Part shown: positions 11,781 through 27,300 of the stretch, in pieces
Layout: each line of letters begins with the position of its first letter
Numbering within the stretch: the stretch's first letter is position 1
From: Chrysoperla carnea
Lineage: Eukaryota; Arthropoda; Insecta; Neuroptera; Chrysopidae
Direction of reading: 5' to 3'
Length of the DNA: 64,000 nucleotides
Assembly (NCBI RefSeq): GCF_905475395.1
Contig: NC_058341.1
Span: 63,185,501 to 63,249,500 of the forward strand
Made by a program: the position numbers and the translations under genes
The notes under the pieces: model-generated
Seen by the model: only the letters and a program-made list of their open reading frames with translations
The model's database searches: none
What the model was told of the DNA's origin: nothing

Positions 11781-12288
11781 GTCATATGATGTCTATTTTG
11801 ATTGCATATGTTAATACGTGATCAACAGAATGGCGTTGTAAATCAGAAAATGTGCATTATAAATAAGCGTCCGCATATTCTGTTAATTTATCAACTGTTA
11901 TATATTTTTTCTGTAGTAAGTAAGAGATATATAATGTATGAGGGTGACAATTTCCGAATGAGCAAACGCCATTTTATAATGTGTTATAAAATGTTAAGTC
12001 TAGCTGAACTGAGTTGGTCATCATTGTGAGTTAGTGAACGCACACTTTATTCAAGTGAAACATGCAAACGTCACATATGTGATCTGACAGAAATGAACTT
12101 TGTCACTTGCCACTTCTTTGTACAAAATAAGTTGCACATAATAATATAAAGTATAAACATTCAGTTTGTGGAGTAACTAGCGTAATAAATAGAGGTGGAA
12201 CACCGTTTTCATTTAAGTTCAGATTAATATATATTTCGTTGTTTTTTTTTTTTTATTTTTATAAAAATATTATATTTATTTTTAAAAA

Positions 12289-12330
12289 ATGGGTCGAAAA
12301 GTTTATGTTATTGGAGTTGGAATGACCAAA
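12289..12330 (+). CDS. SCP2: SCPx exon 1
   Basis: Fourteen codons, [14 protein letters not shown], ending at a GTAAGT donor (phase 0). The start is preceded by AAAAA, typical of insect starts. It is followed by a 10.1 kb intron. Confidence 0.9.
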
Positions 12331-15300
12331 GTAAGTTTTACTTCATCATGCTATTAAGAATTGTTTTTCCAAATTATTTTCTAGCCTTCATCTGCAACCT
12401 ATTAATTGTTTGTAATTTTTTAAAAACCGGGAATTATTTTTTTAATCTTTAATTTTAAAACATGAAAAATTAATTTATATATTGGCCAATACTAAGATTA
12501 ATATTTATCAGCTAAATATAATATTTCTTAATTTTTGCATATACATATTTCGAAATATGAATGATGATTAAAATTCAAGAACACATAAAAAGAATATCTC
12601 TTGTTTGCTTCTTATTATAAATACTAGAAGACCTTTGTATTCTTTTTTTTTTTCATTGAAAATATTCCATTTTGCACAGTGTATTTATACGATTACTATT
12701 AGTTAAAACTAATGTAAGAGAAAGTTTTAAGTAGGTACCAAGTTAATTTTTATGACTCTTACTTTTGGTTATAAAACTTTCATTTACATTTTATATTTTT
12801 GCTCCCATAAATATATTAATAAAATTTTTGTGATTTCTACTACATGATGATTGAAAAAATTGGAAAAGTCAGCAAATTTGATTATTTTCGTAACAAAGTT
12901 CTAGCAGAATTTTTATAATTTTTTTGTCTATTCAAATTAATAAAAAAGACGCATGTGATCGTATTATCTTGAGCCATATTTAGTATTATGGTGAATATCT
13001 CTCATATCTGCTCGTTAGTTTGTAACATTTTCGTTCCACTTGCTTTCAAAGCAATTTAAAAGTAATAATTTGCTTAGGAAATTTTGAATCATTCAACTGA
13101 AAAATCAGGGAAAATCATTTTAGAAAAACAATGGCCACCATTGATTAAGAATTGAATCACTAAAGGAAATCTTAAATCTGAGGGTTCTAATTTTGATGCC
13201 TATAAATATGAAATATAGGTATATACTAATTTTAGTCCCGAGTTTGTAACGCTTAGAAATATTGAAAATTGGATGCAAATTTTGGTCAAGGACGGAAAGA
13301 GATTACAAGCTGAAATTTTTATAGCGTACTCAGGACGTAAAAAGTGAGTTTGAGTTCGTAAATTAGTAAACAGGTCAATTGCGTTTTGAATCCGTAGGAC
13401 CCATCTTGTAAACCGTTAAAGATAAAAGAAAAGTTTAAATGTAAAAAATGTTTCTAATAAAAAAATAAACAACTTTTGTTTGAAACATTGTTTTGTGAAC
13501 ATCACTCTTTAGTCATAGGGACAAACAAGGACAAAAATAAGGACCAAATTTTAGTATCCCTTTTTCCAAAACTATAAAAGAGAAAGAATTGAAAATTTGC
13601 AGAATAGCTTCAACTAGTTATCTTGTGAAACATTCTTCAAAAATGAAAAAAAATCTAGAAAAAAATTTGAAAACCATATAAATGGCCGCCATAATTGTGT
13701 CGGCTTTTAAACTAAAAAATTTCAAAAAATAATAATGCAAGTACTGAACATTAAACATTTTCTATACAGGGTATTCAACAATTCACTCAGTCAATTGTTG
13801 GTTTTACTTGTTTTTTTATTGATTGAATGAATTTGATGTATTAAGTATGATCGACCTTAACCTTTTGGACCTCCACTTTTTGAGGTAATAAAAGTGTATT
13901 TCACAATTTTTGAAGTAATAAAAGTGTATTTTAGATGTGTATTTCTGTCTAATTTAAATAATAAATAGTTAGCTCTTTGATTTGTATTCAAATTAAATTA
14001 CTTATGTTTTTTTTGTTTTATGTAATTATTACTTGCATAAAATAATTAATACAATGAATGAACCCTTGATATACGATATAATTAGATAAGCAATATTTGT
14101 AGTATAAAAACAATTTTTTTTAAAATACTATTTATAGATTACTTGTTTACTTGTAATAATAAGCTGTAAAATATTATCTATTATACAGGTCGTTTCCTAA
14201 GTATGTACACTCTGTGGCACAAAATCTGCACTGAGCAAATGTAAAAAAGGGTGCCATACTTTTTTCTCTAAAATAAATTTGGTGATATACATGTGATATA
14301 TATGTTACAGGTAAAGTATACATTTCAGTCGGTGCATACTATGTCTAGTTAATGTATGCTTCCACTAGCTGTTCTAGTGAAAGTATAAATTATTTATTTA
14401 GTGCATGCTTTATCTAGTTGTATTCATTGACTGGTGAGTGTATACTCTCACTGATTAATATTAGTAAAAGTTAAGATGTTTAAGACACATGTTCAAACAC
14501 AAAATTTACATTATTTTACATAATAGGTATTGTTTTGTAATACAGTATGGCATACTAGAATGGCATTTAGAATTATTGCTGTTTTTTTTTTTGCTATTTC
14601 ATTTTTTAAAGCCTTGTCCAGATCCCTGATTCTTGGCAATTGAGCGTAAGGATAGCTCACCTTAAGGAACCTCTTCAGAAATTAACTTTTCTGGGCAAAA
14701 ACTAATTTTAAAATAATAAAAAAATAACTTATAAGATGTGATAGTTACATTGATCCAAAACAATTATTAAAATATAGAATGTGAGGTTAAATGCCGTCAC
14801 AGTAGAATCAAAGGTTTAGGTAGAATACTATTAAATTATTAACAAAATGCTTTAACTAAACTACTTGCATACACTAACTAGTGTATAGGAGGTGTATACA
14901 CTAACTAGTTTATGTTAACTAAAACTAACTAACTAGTTAATTTATTTGTGTATCTTTTCTCTGAATCTTTTAGTTAATGCATACGTTAGCTAGTAAATGT
15001 ATACATTAACTAAGTTGATACTTTAACTGTAACATATACATGTCATAATTTATTTGTGTATCTTTTCTCTGAGTCTTTTAGTTAACGTATACGTTAGCTA
15101 GTGGATGTATACATTAACTAAGTTGATACTTTAACTGTAACATATACATGTCATATCCATTTGGTAATATACATGTGATATACCTATCAACAAAACCTTA
15201 GAACTTTTACTGATTTAATAAATATGAATAATCAACTTTTGCTGATTTTGTCACGCAGAGATACCTACAAAAAAAATTAAGAGCATTTTCTTAAGGCGTT

Positions 15301-18300
15301 TCGATACCAAAACGAAAGTGTTAGCAAAAAACTGAAGTTTGTATGTCAAATAATGAGTATTTAATACGCCTTCTGTAAAAATTTCAAGTCGATTCTCTGT
15401 ACCGTTTTTGATAAATTAATTATTATAAACAACTCTTTTTACACATGGGGTTATGTGAAGAAGTCGTAATAAAATTTGTTTAATCAATGTTGGTTTTGTA
15501 GTCATATGTAGGCTTTTAAAAATGTTACTATTGACATAAAAAATTTTTGTCAATAATATGCTTCAAGTTTTAAGCTTCATAATCATACCAAGGGGTATGG
15601 TTGCGATATACACTGACACCACTGTAAGATATGATATCTATTCAGGTTACAAATTTATACTGGTTAAAACAGAACGCAGTTCGGTATCGTTACCCCGTTT
15701 TTTGACACCGGTTGTTCAACGAAATAAATTATTGTTTGAATATTTTATATTAATAATTGAATTTATTTATATTTATAATATATTCAAGGGTAATTAAAAA
15801 AGTTAAATTTGTTTAACTTATAATAAAAATATATGAATTTTTATTTAGTTAAAATGATATATTTTCATTTAACATGAATTATAATTAAATATTTGATGAA
15901 TATTTATAATATATTCAAGTGTAATTAAAAGAGTTAAATTTATTTAACTTATTTTTATAAGTTAAATAAATTATTTATATAAGTTAAATATATTTTTATA
16001 TATGAATTTTTATTTAGTTCAAATGTTATATAATATTTATAATATATTCAAGGGTAATTAAAAGAGCTAAATTTATTTAACTCTTAGAATGCAAATTTTT
16101 GTTTGGTACAAACACTGACTTTGGTAGTTAATTTCTCCTAAACCATTCAGAGAATCGATATGAATTTTTCACAAAGGACGTTTAAAAGGATGATTAATTG
16201 ATAAATAAAATTTCAAATTTTTTTGGTATCGACATTCTTTAAACCAATTTTATGACTAAAAGTTCATATGACCATAGGTACGCAAACTATCATTGATATC
16301 GCTTGTCGAAAAACTATTTTGGAAGGTGGTGGTTACCGAAAAATGACTCCAGATGCATACACACCTGATGCATTCTTACTTCCAGATCAGTGGGCCGTCA
16401 AACTTTTTGTCTCGTAGCCAATTTTTCATGATTTAGATAGATCCTGCGCAATGTCATGCTGAGTTAAGACAGCGCGGGGCCGGTAACAAATTGTTTCAGT
16501 CGACGTTTTCTTTTTGTTTGTAATCGGGAATCTACCACTTTTCTTGTTTATGGGCCGCTCTTTAAAAAACTTGTCCGCGTCCTTTCTTCTTTTTATACCA
16601 TGTATATATGAAATATACATAGTATATTAAGTTTAGTCCCAAGTTTGTAACGCTTAAAAATAATGATGCTAGGAAAAAAATTTTGTCATAAATGTTCATA
16701 AAATCACCTAATTAGGCCATTTCCGGTTGTCCGTCCGTCCGTCTGTGGACACGATAACTCAAAAACGAAAAATGATATCGAGCTGAAATTTTTACAGCGT
16801 ACTCAGGGCGTAAAAAGTGAGGTCGAGTTCGTAAATGAGCATCATAGGTCAATTGGGTCTTGGGTCCGTAGGACCCATCTTGTAAACCGTTAGACATAGA
16901 ACAAAAGTTTAAATGTAAAAAATGTTCCTTGTAAAAAAATAAACAACTTTTTTATGAAACATTTTTTCGTAAACATCACTGTTAACCCGTGAGGGCGCCA
17001 ATTAGGCGGAAATTTTATAATATGGACTATACTTGATTATCAGTTATGTATGTGTCACATGTTTGTATGTGTAATGTGATAAAAAAATCAACACTGACTA
17101 TGCATGGTATTTCAACAATTAACTCAGTCAATTGTTTGTTTTCACTTGTTTCTAATCAATAAGTAGTTCATCACAATTTTTTTCTTTAAACCCTCGTTCC
17201 TTGGGACACACTAACACGCCGCCTTTATTCTTGTAGAATGATTTTGCTCCTAGATTTCCCTATTCTTATTTTTGCAACCGTAGACATCTTTGTATCTCAT
17301 AGACCCCTATTCTTATTTTCACTGCTAGAGACCGCCTTGGAATCAACACCCAGAAGTCGTCAGAACACATGTACCAATTTCCACAAAAATATTTAGATTG
17401 ATATCACAGATTTTATAAAATAAGTACCAGCCTGTTTCCTGTTTTTCATAAAATTGACTCATGAATATGCTGTTGTATTTTTGGTACTTACTTAGAAAAC
17501 ACTCTGTATATATGTTATCTTTAAATTTTATAAACAAAAATAATGTGATATTGTCTTGTCACTTACATAACCTATTTACTAAGTAATATAATTAGTTGGC
17601 TTAACTGTAACTTGAATAATTAAAAAAACAAAACCGTTTATTTATACAGGGTATTCTGTGACTCGATGAACATAGCTTAAGAACCTATTCTTTGGACAAT
17701 TTAATTCGAAAATGACTTCCATACTTTTGTCCAAAACCCACTAGTTAAGGAGTTATGGGTACTATTGAATTTAAACAATAAAGAAAGATATTTTTCAGTA
17801 AAGTAGTTTAATGTTTGATTAATTAAAAATTTTTGTGTGCACACTATTTAGCCCCGGTAAATAAAGATTTTATAGGGATTCTTAATAGTTTACGAGATAT
17901 TTGAAAAAAATCTATTTTCGCGACCTTTGACCTTGACCTGAATATTTTTTTTGCGCACATTATTTTGCAATGATCTTTTCATAGGTCATTTCTTGCATCC
18001 TAATAAAGATAATCTCGCCGATAAAACTTCACTTCGATTTTTTAAGCAGATCAACTTTTTTATTGTCTTATTTCTCTGGGATAACTAGGAAATATTTTCG
18101 ACCATGATGGCTTCTTCATCAGAAAAATCTTGGTATACGGAACGTTCTGCATTAGCTTTAAGAAAATTATCTTTTTCTGCCAATTGACAATGCACATTTA
18201 AGAACATTTGTTTATTAGAAATTCTTCGATTAAAAAACGTTCGCTGATATTCTCGCACTGATGCTTTTGCTTTTGCGTCACAATATCCGTAAATAAAGTG

Positions 18301-21300
18301 AAGATGGGATATTCTTCTATTTGTAAACGTAGCCATTAAATTAATCTTAAAATTATAACTTAAACAAGTGAAAACAAACAATTGACTGAGTTAATTGTTG
18401 AAATACCATGCATAGAAAGTGTTGATTATACAATCGTTTGTTTTTTTACGTTATGTAAATAAAGAAAAATAGTCACTCTTAGACAGCCACACATACATAC
18501 ATATCATAGACACATAAGTGATATTCCCATGTGATACATTCTATATAATTTGCGCCCTCACGAGTACACAGTGATGTGCAAAATTTTAAATTAATATTTC
18601 TATAAATAACGAAAATATGAAAGTGTCTTCTGAAAATATATTCTAAGTTTACTTCCAAGTTGATAACGCTTAAAAATATTGATGCTACGAATAAAATTTT
18701 GATATAGGTGTGCATAAAATCATCTAATTAAGCTGTTTCCGGTTGTCTACCTGTCTCCCTGTCAATCACGAAAATCACTCAAAAACGAAAAATGATATCG
18801 AGCTGAAATTTTAATAGCGTGCAACATATGTCAAGGTCTCGGGTCCATATAACCCATTTTGTAAACCGTTACAGATTTAAAACATTTTCCTTACTTTTAA
18901 ATTTTGAATTTTTTCTTAAAGCATGGGCATTCAACACTTTCTATATGGAGTATTTCAACAATTAACCCAGATAATTGTTTGTTTCCATAATTGAAGTCCA
19001 TTTCCGATAAATCAATATAGAAAAAAAATACCAAAAATTTTTGGTAAAAATAAACCTGCATAACCTAAACGGCCCCTATATAATGGGAAATAGAGACATT
19101 GTTTTTACCGTGAGGCGGTGCTATTTTCGGCAACGAAAATTGTGCAAGTTTGAGGCGCTCAGGTGAAAACAAAATAATATAAATAATCTGATCAGTGATT
19201 GCTCTTTTTCGCGAAATTCTTTTTATAATCTGCAATAAAAACAAAGTTAATTCAATTTGATAAGAGTATTTATCAATAATTATTCATTGTTAAGAAATAA
19301 CGTAACTGTGGTTTTATAGTCCACGGTATTTATTTTCCATAATAAAATTTTACTGATTTCATAATAAATGGAGATTGGCTCATTTTTATCGAGATTTTTT
19401 TTTAAATTGTTGATTTAACACAATCTTATATTAAATAAAGTCTGTCTTATAATCAATTTTCTCAAATATTACTCTTTTACAAACAATGAAAAATAAATTT
19501 TTCATTTTTCATAATAAAAAAATCCATTAGCAACAGATTGCTTGAATAAATACATATTTTTAAGTAAAATTGCCGGCATTTCTAGTCCACTTGTGAGGAA
19601 TTCCGTAATCTCATTTTTAGACTGTGGGATTATTTTTCTTCATTAGCCGGATAAGCTTTAAAATGAGAGGTAAATCATGGAATAAGGTAGATCTCGCGGA
19701 CCGACAGAAAAACAGGCTAGAGAAAATAAGATTGTCGAAACTGGCGATATTAATTCTCAAGTTTAAAGTCAGTGCCGGTAATTTTAATCTTTATCGCCAA
19801 TTTATTGGTATCGCAATTCCCATTTACATGGACTAACAATTCCTTTTATTATTTTTAGTACACTTTCGTTAAATGTATGATGTGATATACAGAGTTATTT
19901 TAATATATTATGGCTAATAGATATATAATTATATCGTTTTGTAGTTAACCAATAAAAGAATAACTCACACCAAAATAGAGTTTGATGAGAGATAACATGT
20001 TCTGACATCAGATTGGACCTAGTTCTTCGGGTTGCTTTAATAGCCAACTTTGATTCTAAAAGATAGAATAACACTTTAAATTAGAAAGTCGATCAACTTT
20101 TATTTAGGATATTTTTTTCGAAAACGTTAGCTATCTAAGGAAATGCGACTAAAAAGTTAAAAGTATGTATTTTTGTATTTAATCGAAAACAACTACGCTT
20201 AAATTTATCGATAATAGTAGGTCAATATAATGGACACAATCGAATGTCCTCTATTGCCCTTGACAACTTTTGGCTTAAGCATTTTTCCGTAGTTAGCATT
20301 TTTTCTTTCGGTTAAATGCTAAATTTTTTTTATTGGTTAGCTACAAAACGACCTATTAGCCATTATAGATTAACAAGACCCACTCTGTATATCGGAAGAT
20401 TTCTAAATGAATAGCACAAATATATTTTTTATATTTCTTTACATATAAAATTTAAATATATATTTTTTAAGTTTAAAACATTAAAAATTAAAAAAGTCAT
20501 TATTTCTGCACCAATCAGCAAATTTTTCAATTACAATATTCATTTCATTAATTAAACTATGTAAATTATCGGAAGTTAATATCACATAGGTGTCATTTGC
20601 ATACAGCGATAATTTCCCATGCAGAATATAGGACGGAAGGTCATTTATGTATGTCAAGAAAATTAATATCCAAAATTTGATCCCTGTAGAACTCCAACTT
20701 TGACACAGAGTAGACTTGATTTTATATCTTCAACATCTGTTATTATTTTTCTATTGTCTAAATAAGACATAACTCACGAACATGTAAGGCCTTTTATACC
20801 AAAGTTTTCTAATTTATTTAACAAGTGAAAACAAACAGTTGACTGAGTTAATTTTTGAAATATTATCTATAGACATTGTTTATTTGACAATCGTTTGTTC
20901 ATCAGCGAACATATTATATGCCATAAACAAACACATACATACATACAATAAATATATACTTGATACAATAGGTACATACTATATAAAACCTAAGTTCCTC
21001 CCTCATGGGTAAACAGTGATGTTTACGAAAAAATGTTTTAAACAAAAGTTGTTTTTTTTTTAAAAGGAACATTTTTTACATTGAAATATTTTGATCTATC
21101 TCTAACAGTTAACAAGATGATCAATATTGCTCATTTATGAACAAAAACTCACTTCAAGCTATGAAAATTTCAGCTTGATATCGCTTTTCGTTTTTAAGTT
21201 ATTCTGACAACGGACGGCCGGCCGGCCAACCGGAAATGAAAGAATAAGGTTGTAAAAAGTTTTTTATAACAAAATCAAATTCAACCTTGGATCATCTGCA

Positions 21301-24300
21301 GTGATTTAAGTGATTTTAATTCTGTTTTTGTTTATTGGAAGTAAACGAACTAAGTACTTTTGAAATCTAAAAGAGAGAAAGGATTGGTGGTATTATTTTT
21401 ATAAAGTTTGAATTGTAATATTTTATGGGGTATTCGTTTATAAGGTTTGAAATGTACAGGAAAGCGGACGGCTGTTAGAAACACGTGATTTCTCTATTGT
21501 TTTCCCTTTCACTAGACTGAACCAAAGCGTAGCCGGGTATAGCTAATAGATACAAAAATTTCTTTAGTTTTTCAAAAAACACTGTTTCTGTGGTGTGGAT
21601 TTAGCATAATGAGCTCTTACGGAGATATAAGTTTAAGTATGTATAAACAGATAAATTCTAGAGGGAATCAATAACTTCGCCAATTATTCCTTATACTGGG
21701 AGGGTGCTTTAATAAGTTGAAATATTCTTGAAACTCGAAAAATAACTTTTATCGATAAAAATGCTTCAAACGAAAAATTTTAAGTGTGTAGGCGCACATT
21801 TTCATCAATCTCAATGAAAGCTCACTCTACTCCATAGCTGATAATTAATAGATAAACACTTTAAATTAGAAAGTTGTTATTGATTAAAAGAGTGAAAAGT
21901 TGTTCGAAACATTTTTCGCAAACCGTACAGTTTATTCAAAAACAGAAATACTCAAAATTGTTTTTTCGTATGAAAATTGTTATTTCGTATACTTGATTCT
22001 ACAAAATCTAAGCATCCTTCAAAAAAATTTTCCAATAAATCCAATAAAAGTGGTTTGTTTTTCTATAAAGGCGATTTTTGTTCAAATTGAATGAACAAAC
22101 GCACAAAAAACTAGATTTCTGCTATCAATTACTGTCTAAATTATTCTGTTATAAAAAAAATTTTTTGCGTATTTATAAAGAACAACTTTCTGATTTAAAG
22201 CGTTCATCTAATGTTTGTCAGTTATGAATCGGAGTGAGGTTTTAATTGAACTTAAAAGTTTAAATCGAATTCAATGCCGGTATAAGAAGCATTTTCCTTG
22301 ATTAAATATATATATCAAGTTTCAAGCATATGCCAAAACTATCCTATATTCTATATTATTTTCCTATGTTCTTATTAAATTATCGCAGCTAAGTGTCTTT
22401 CTAATTTTTTCAGTTTGAGAAACCTGGTCGCCGAGAAGATTTCGACTATCCTCAAATGGCAGTTGAAGCAGTTACCAAAGCTCTTCAAGATGCTCGTATC
22501 AGCCATGGTCAAATACAACAAGCTGCTGTTGGATATGTTTATGGTAAGTTAAAACTAAATATAATCCTAATGCCTGAATAAAAAAGTATATATTTGTCTT
22601 CGAGGAAGCTCGAAGTATTCACTTTTCAATGGATCTTTTTCCTGAGAGGTCTCTGGGTACAAGAAATATTTATGAGATTTATAAACATTAATTAATAGGG
22701 TATAAAAGTAATTAACACAGACAAATGATCCTTATTGTCTTTGATGATATTTGTCTAAATTTTTTTTCTAAAGCTAGCCTATTTCTTTCGATTAAATGCA
22801 ATACGACATATTTATAAATCAAATTTTCTCCGAAAGCTAACGATTTTCGAAAAAATGTTTTAAATAAAAAAATATTACTTTTTTATCAGTATCAACTTTC
22901 TTATTTAAAGTGTCATTATATCTCTTACCTTTTAAGATCTAAATTGACTATTAAAGCAACCCGGAGAACGAGGATAAACTTTCTAATTTAAAGTGTTATT
23001 CTATCTCTTACCGTTTAGGATCTAAATTGGCTATTAAAGAAGAACTAGGTCAAATCTAATGTCAGAACATGATGTCCCCCATCAAACACTGCAACTTTTG
23101 TTGAAGTTATTTTTTGATTGGTTAACTAAAGAACGATTTATTAGCCATAATAGATTAAAATGGTCCACCTTGTATGTGATTATATGTTACTCTCATTAGG
23201 AGACCAAATGCATATTTGATCGCTTTAATTTTTGAATGAATTTTACAGGTGATTCAACATGCGGCCAAAGAGCACTTTATGAAGTTGGAATGACTGGAAT
23301 ACCAATATTCAATGTAAATAATAACTGTGCTACTGGATCTTCAGCACTTTTTTTAGCCAAGCAATTAGTTGAAGGTGGTCAAAGTGATTGTGTCCTTGCT
23401 GTCGGCTTTGAAAAAATGGAACGAGGTTCTTTAGGAGCAAAAGTAAATATATATTATTTTTATTCGGTACCAGGATTAGAGATACCTGGATAAAAATTTC
23501 AACAAATTTCTTATATTTTTTGGCGAAAAAATTACACTTCCAGTGTATAATTTCAATTTCCATAAAAACTAATATATTGCAAAAGTAATACATAGTAGCC
23601 GCCGTTTAACATTGCAAGAGTAATACACAATAACCAAGTTGGACTCAAAAGGAGAGGACAGTCTAACAAGACTGTGAATTTAAATTTGACACCCTTTTTT
23701 TTTTTTTTTTTTTTTTTTAAAAATAGGTTCCTTTCGTTGTAAAAATACAGAAAAGGAGTTTTTCCTTTCCGAAGGATACGCACGACCTTCACATTGTTTA
23801 CGACGACAAAAATGTTTACGACGGTCACATTTAAGAAATTGATTAGGATTGCTATTATTTCAGAGATAACTTTTTTCCAATGATATGCAAACGTCTTGTA
23901 AACTTATTATTTTTCGCAAATGTGTTCCGATTTTTAATTCACATATATTTTATAGTTTATGGACCGTACAAATCCAATGGATAAACACATTTCTCTCATG
24001 GCTGAACTTGCTGATTTTGATGCAAGTCCACCAACTGCTCAAATGTTTGGAAATGCAGGTATTGAACATATGCAAAAATACGGCACGAAACCAGAACATT
24101 TTGCAAAAATTGCTTACAAAAACCACAAACATTCCGTAAATAATCCGTAAGTTTTTTTAATTAATTCTCACTCTTATACTAAAAATTTATTCCATTGTTT
24201 TGGTTGTTAGATACTCACAATTTCGTGATGAATATACCTTAGAACAAATTCAAAATTCTCCAAAAGTTTATGGACCATTAACAAAATTACAATGCTGTCC

Positions 24301-27300
24301 TACAAGTGATGGAGGAGCTGCTGCAATTCTTGCATCTGAAGATTTTGTACGACGACACGGTTTGGAAAGTCAAGCTGTGGAAATTGTTGGTATGGAAATG
24401 ACCACAGATTTACCATCAACGTTCACGGAAAGAAGTCATATGAAAATTGTGAGTGAGCTTATCTTAATTCTTAATGCTATGATATAAGAATTCCTTGTGA
24501 AAATCTCTTGTATAAACATTTTTTCAATCATTTTTAACACTGGTTTAAAACTACAATCACGTATAAGCATCTTGAGACATTCAAGCTTAAACGTCGTGAA
24601 GTTTGATTTTTGTTAATATTTCGTTTCTTTTTTGCCAAATCGTTTTTGAAGCTATTTACAAAATTGTATAGCATAAATTTCTCTATTTCTGTTCTTGTTA
24701 TATATTTATTTGTCACCAAACCGTTTTTGATTTAATGTAAATTTTTTTAAGGAGTTATGTGAAAAATAATTTATGCAGATTATGCTCATTTTCAGTTAAT
24801 TCAGTAATTAAATTAAATATTTTAAAGTCTCATATTTTAAAGTCTCACTTACTATTTCAGAAGAAGACCCGAATTCAGTAGTTACAATTTTGACTACCAG
24901 ATGGCAATACTTGTACTTACCATTTTTTAAGGCCAATAAAAATATTCAAATTCAAATCAGATAAATCCAACTGGTAGATAAATAGATAAATCAAATTTGT
25001 ACTATTCAACAGGGAGTGGACCGCTTTTTCAGGAGTTCCAATTTAGACAATTTAGACCACCTTATTACTTACCATTTATCAATAGTTGGTTGTTAGGTTG
25101 TAACAACTTCGTACTGAAAAAAAGTCGACTACTCCCGGGGAGGGGAGGGGGTTGCTTAAACCTCTTTTTGGAGAAGTTTAACAACAAATTAAAATAAAAG
25201 TTGTACAACAAATTAAAATGAAAGAAATTGTGCATATTTTAATGTTTTATTCGACTTTCTAGCTTCAAAATTGACCGAAATATGCCAATTTTAAGATCGT
25301 GCATATTTTTACCTATCAATCATGACCGAAATCCTCTTATTTTAATTTTGTGCAGTCGATTTTATATCAAAAATAGTATAATTCGACATTTTTGAACGGA
25401 TCAAAATCTGATTTATACAAACTTTACTTACATCTTTCATGTCTTGGTCAATTTGGAGCTAGAAAGTTGAATAGAGACATAAATGTGCAAAATTTTTGCA
25501 GCTACAACTTATTTAAATTTGTTTTTATTGGTTCCATTGTTTTTTGTAATTTGCAAAAAACTGATTTTTTAACACCTAAAGGATGGTTTAGCCCCCTCCC
25601 CCTGAGTAGTAAATTTTTTGGTACGAAGTTGGACAACCAAATAAACAACTGTGCTATTATTATTATTATGATTTCTTAAATGATTTTATTGCACTAATAA
25701 ACGATTTATGATTTTAAAAAAATGACAAGAACATTAATATATTGTAGAAAAATTTTTGCTCCATAAGTTTCAAAATAATTTCAAATGCCATTTTTAATAA
25801 TTTTCATTTTCACAAGGAATTTGACCCTAAAATTTGATATCCTATTTGCTAATTTGTATTTTTATTTGCTGATTTTGGCAGGTGGGTTATGATATGTCCA
25901 AATACGCTACTGATAAACTATTTAGTAAAGTACCATATCAACCAACAGACGTGCAAGTTGTGGAATTACACGATTGTTTCTCAGCTAATGAACTAATTAC
26001 ATACGAAGCTCTAGGTTTGTGTCCACCTGGTGGAGCTGGTGCTTTAATTGACAGTGGAAATAATACTTATGGTGGAAAATATGTTATTAATCCTAGCGGT
26101 GGTTTAATTTCAAAGGGGCATCCATTAGGAGCAACTGGTATACAATCATTTCATATATTATTCTAATTAAAATATTTAATATATTATGCTTACTCGGAGT
26201 GGGAAGTTAAAAAAATGTCCCAGTAAGTCGCAAATCCCTTAAATACAAATAGTTAATTTTTAAAAAAATCTGTGTATTCTATAAACAAAACACAACATTT
26301 CGAACGAAATAAAATATCCATATCACCTCCTGTTGAGCAGGAAAAAAATCAGAAAGAAATGTTTAACTTTTGACACATATTTGTTTATAATAATTGAACG
26401 GTCAAAGATAAAAGGTCCCAGCTAGTCTTAAACGACGTACTTTGTTAAAATTTTACAAACTTGGGACTAAACTTAGTATACCTTGATATATTTCATATTA
26501 TCATAGTATAAAAACTAACTTTTAATAATTTATTGCGAGTTTTTAAACAGAATGAATATTTTGTTTTTAAAAATCCCAAAAGCACTTTTTTATTTTACTG
26601 TGCCCCACATTCCTCCACATACAAACATCGTATGTTTGTTTTACGCGCTCTTCTCTCATGCTCTGACTGAGGTAAAAAAACTGCAGAAGAACGGGGAGAA
26701 AACACTTTTTCTTATTTTGTGCATATAAAAATTTATATTCTACAAGTCAAAAGCTACAACTTGGTAAAGCTGACATTGCTCCCTTTTTACTTCGTTAATT
26801 TATACCTATTTTCAATAATATACCCTGCTGGACTTTAGAGAAACAAAAAAAAAAAAAAAAAAAAAAAGAAGTTTTTTGTAAATTCAAAAACGTAAAGAGA
26901 TATCAAGTTGAAATTTTTATAGTGTGCTCAGGACGTAAAAATAGAGTTTGAGATCGTAAATGAGCAAAATAGGTTCAATTGAGCCTTGATAGGACCCATT
27001 TTTCCCTAAACATAACTGTTGAGCCACGAGAGCGCAAATTAAGACAAAACTTTGCTGTCCATTTTCTTCAAAACAATAACAGATAGGCAGTAGTTTTTTT
27101 CCAAGCATACTTTCTGATACAGAGAAAAATGTTTTTTTTTTTTTTTTAAATGTTCCTCTAAATATGTCCAGCAGTGAATAATTCTTAATCGCTATGTTAC
27201 TTAGATAATTTATCAACATTAAAAATCGATTTATTTATATTTATCACATTATACAATTTACAGGTTTAGCCCAGTGTGCTGAACTTTGTTGGCAATTAAG

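Noticed and set aside
23885..24139. Extra frames around SCPx exon 4
   Set aside because: Other-frame shadows; only the frame with DRTNPMDKH fits the thiolase and the splice phases.
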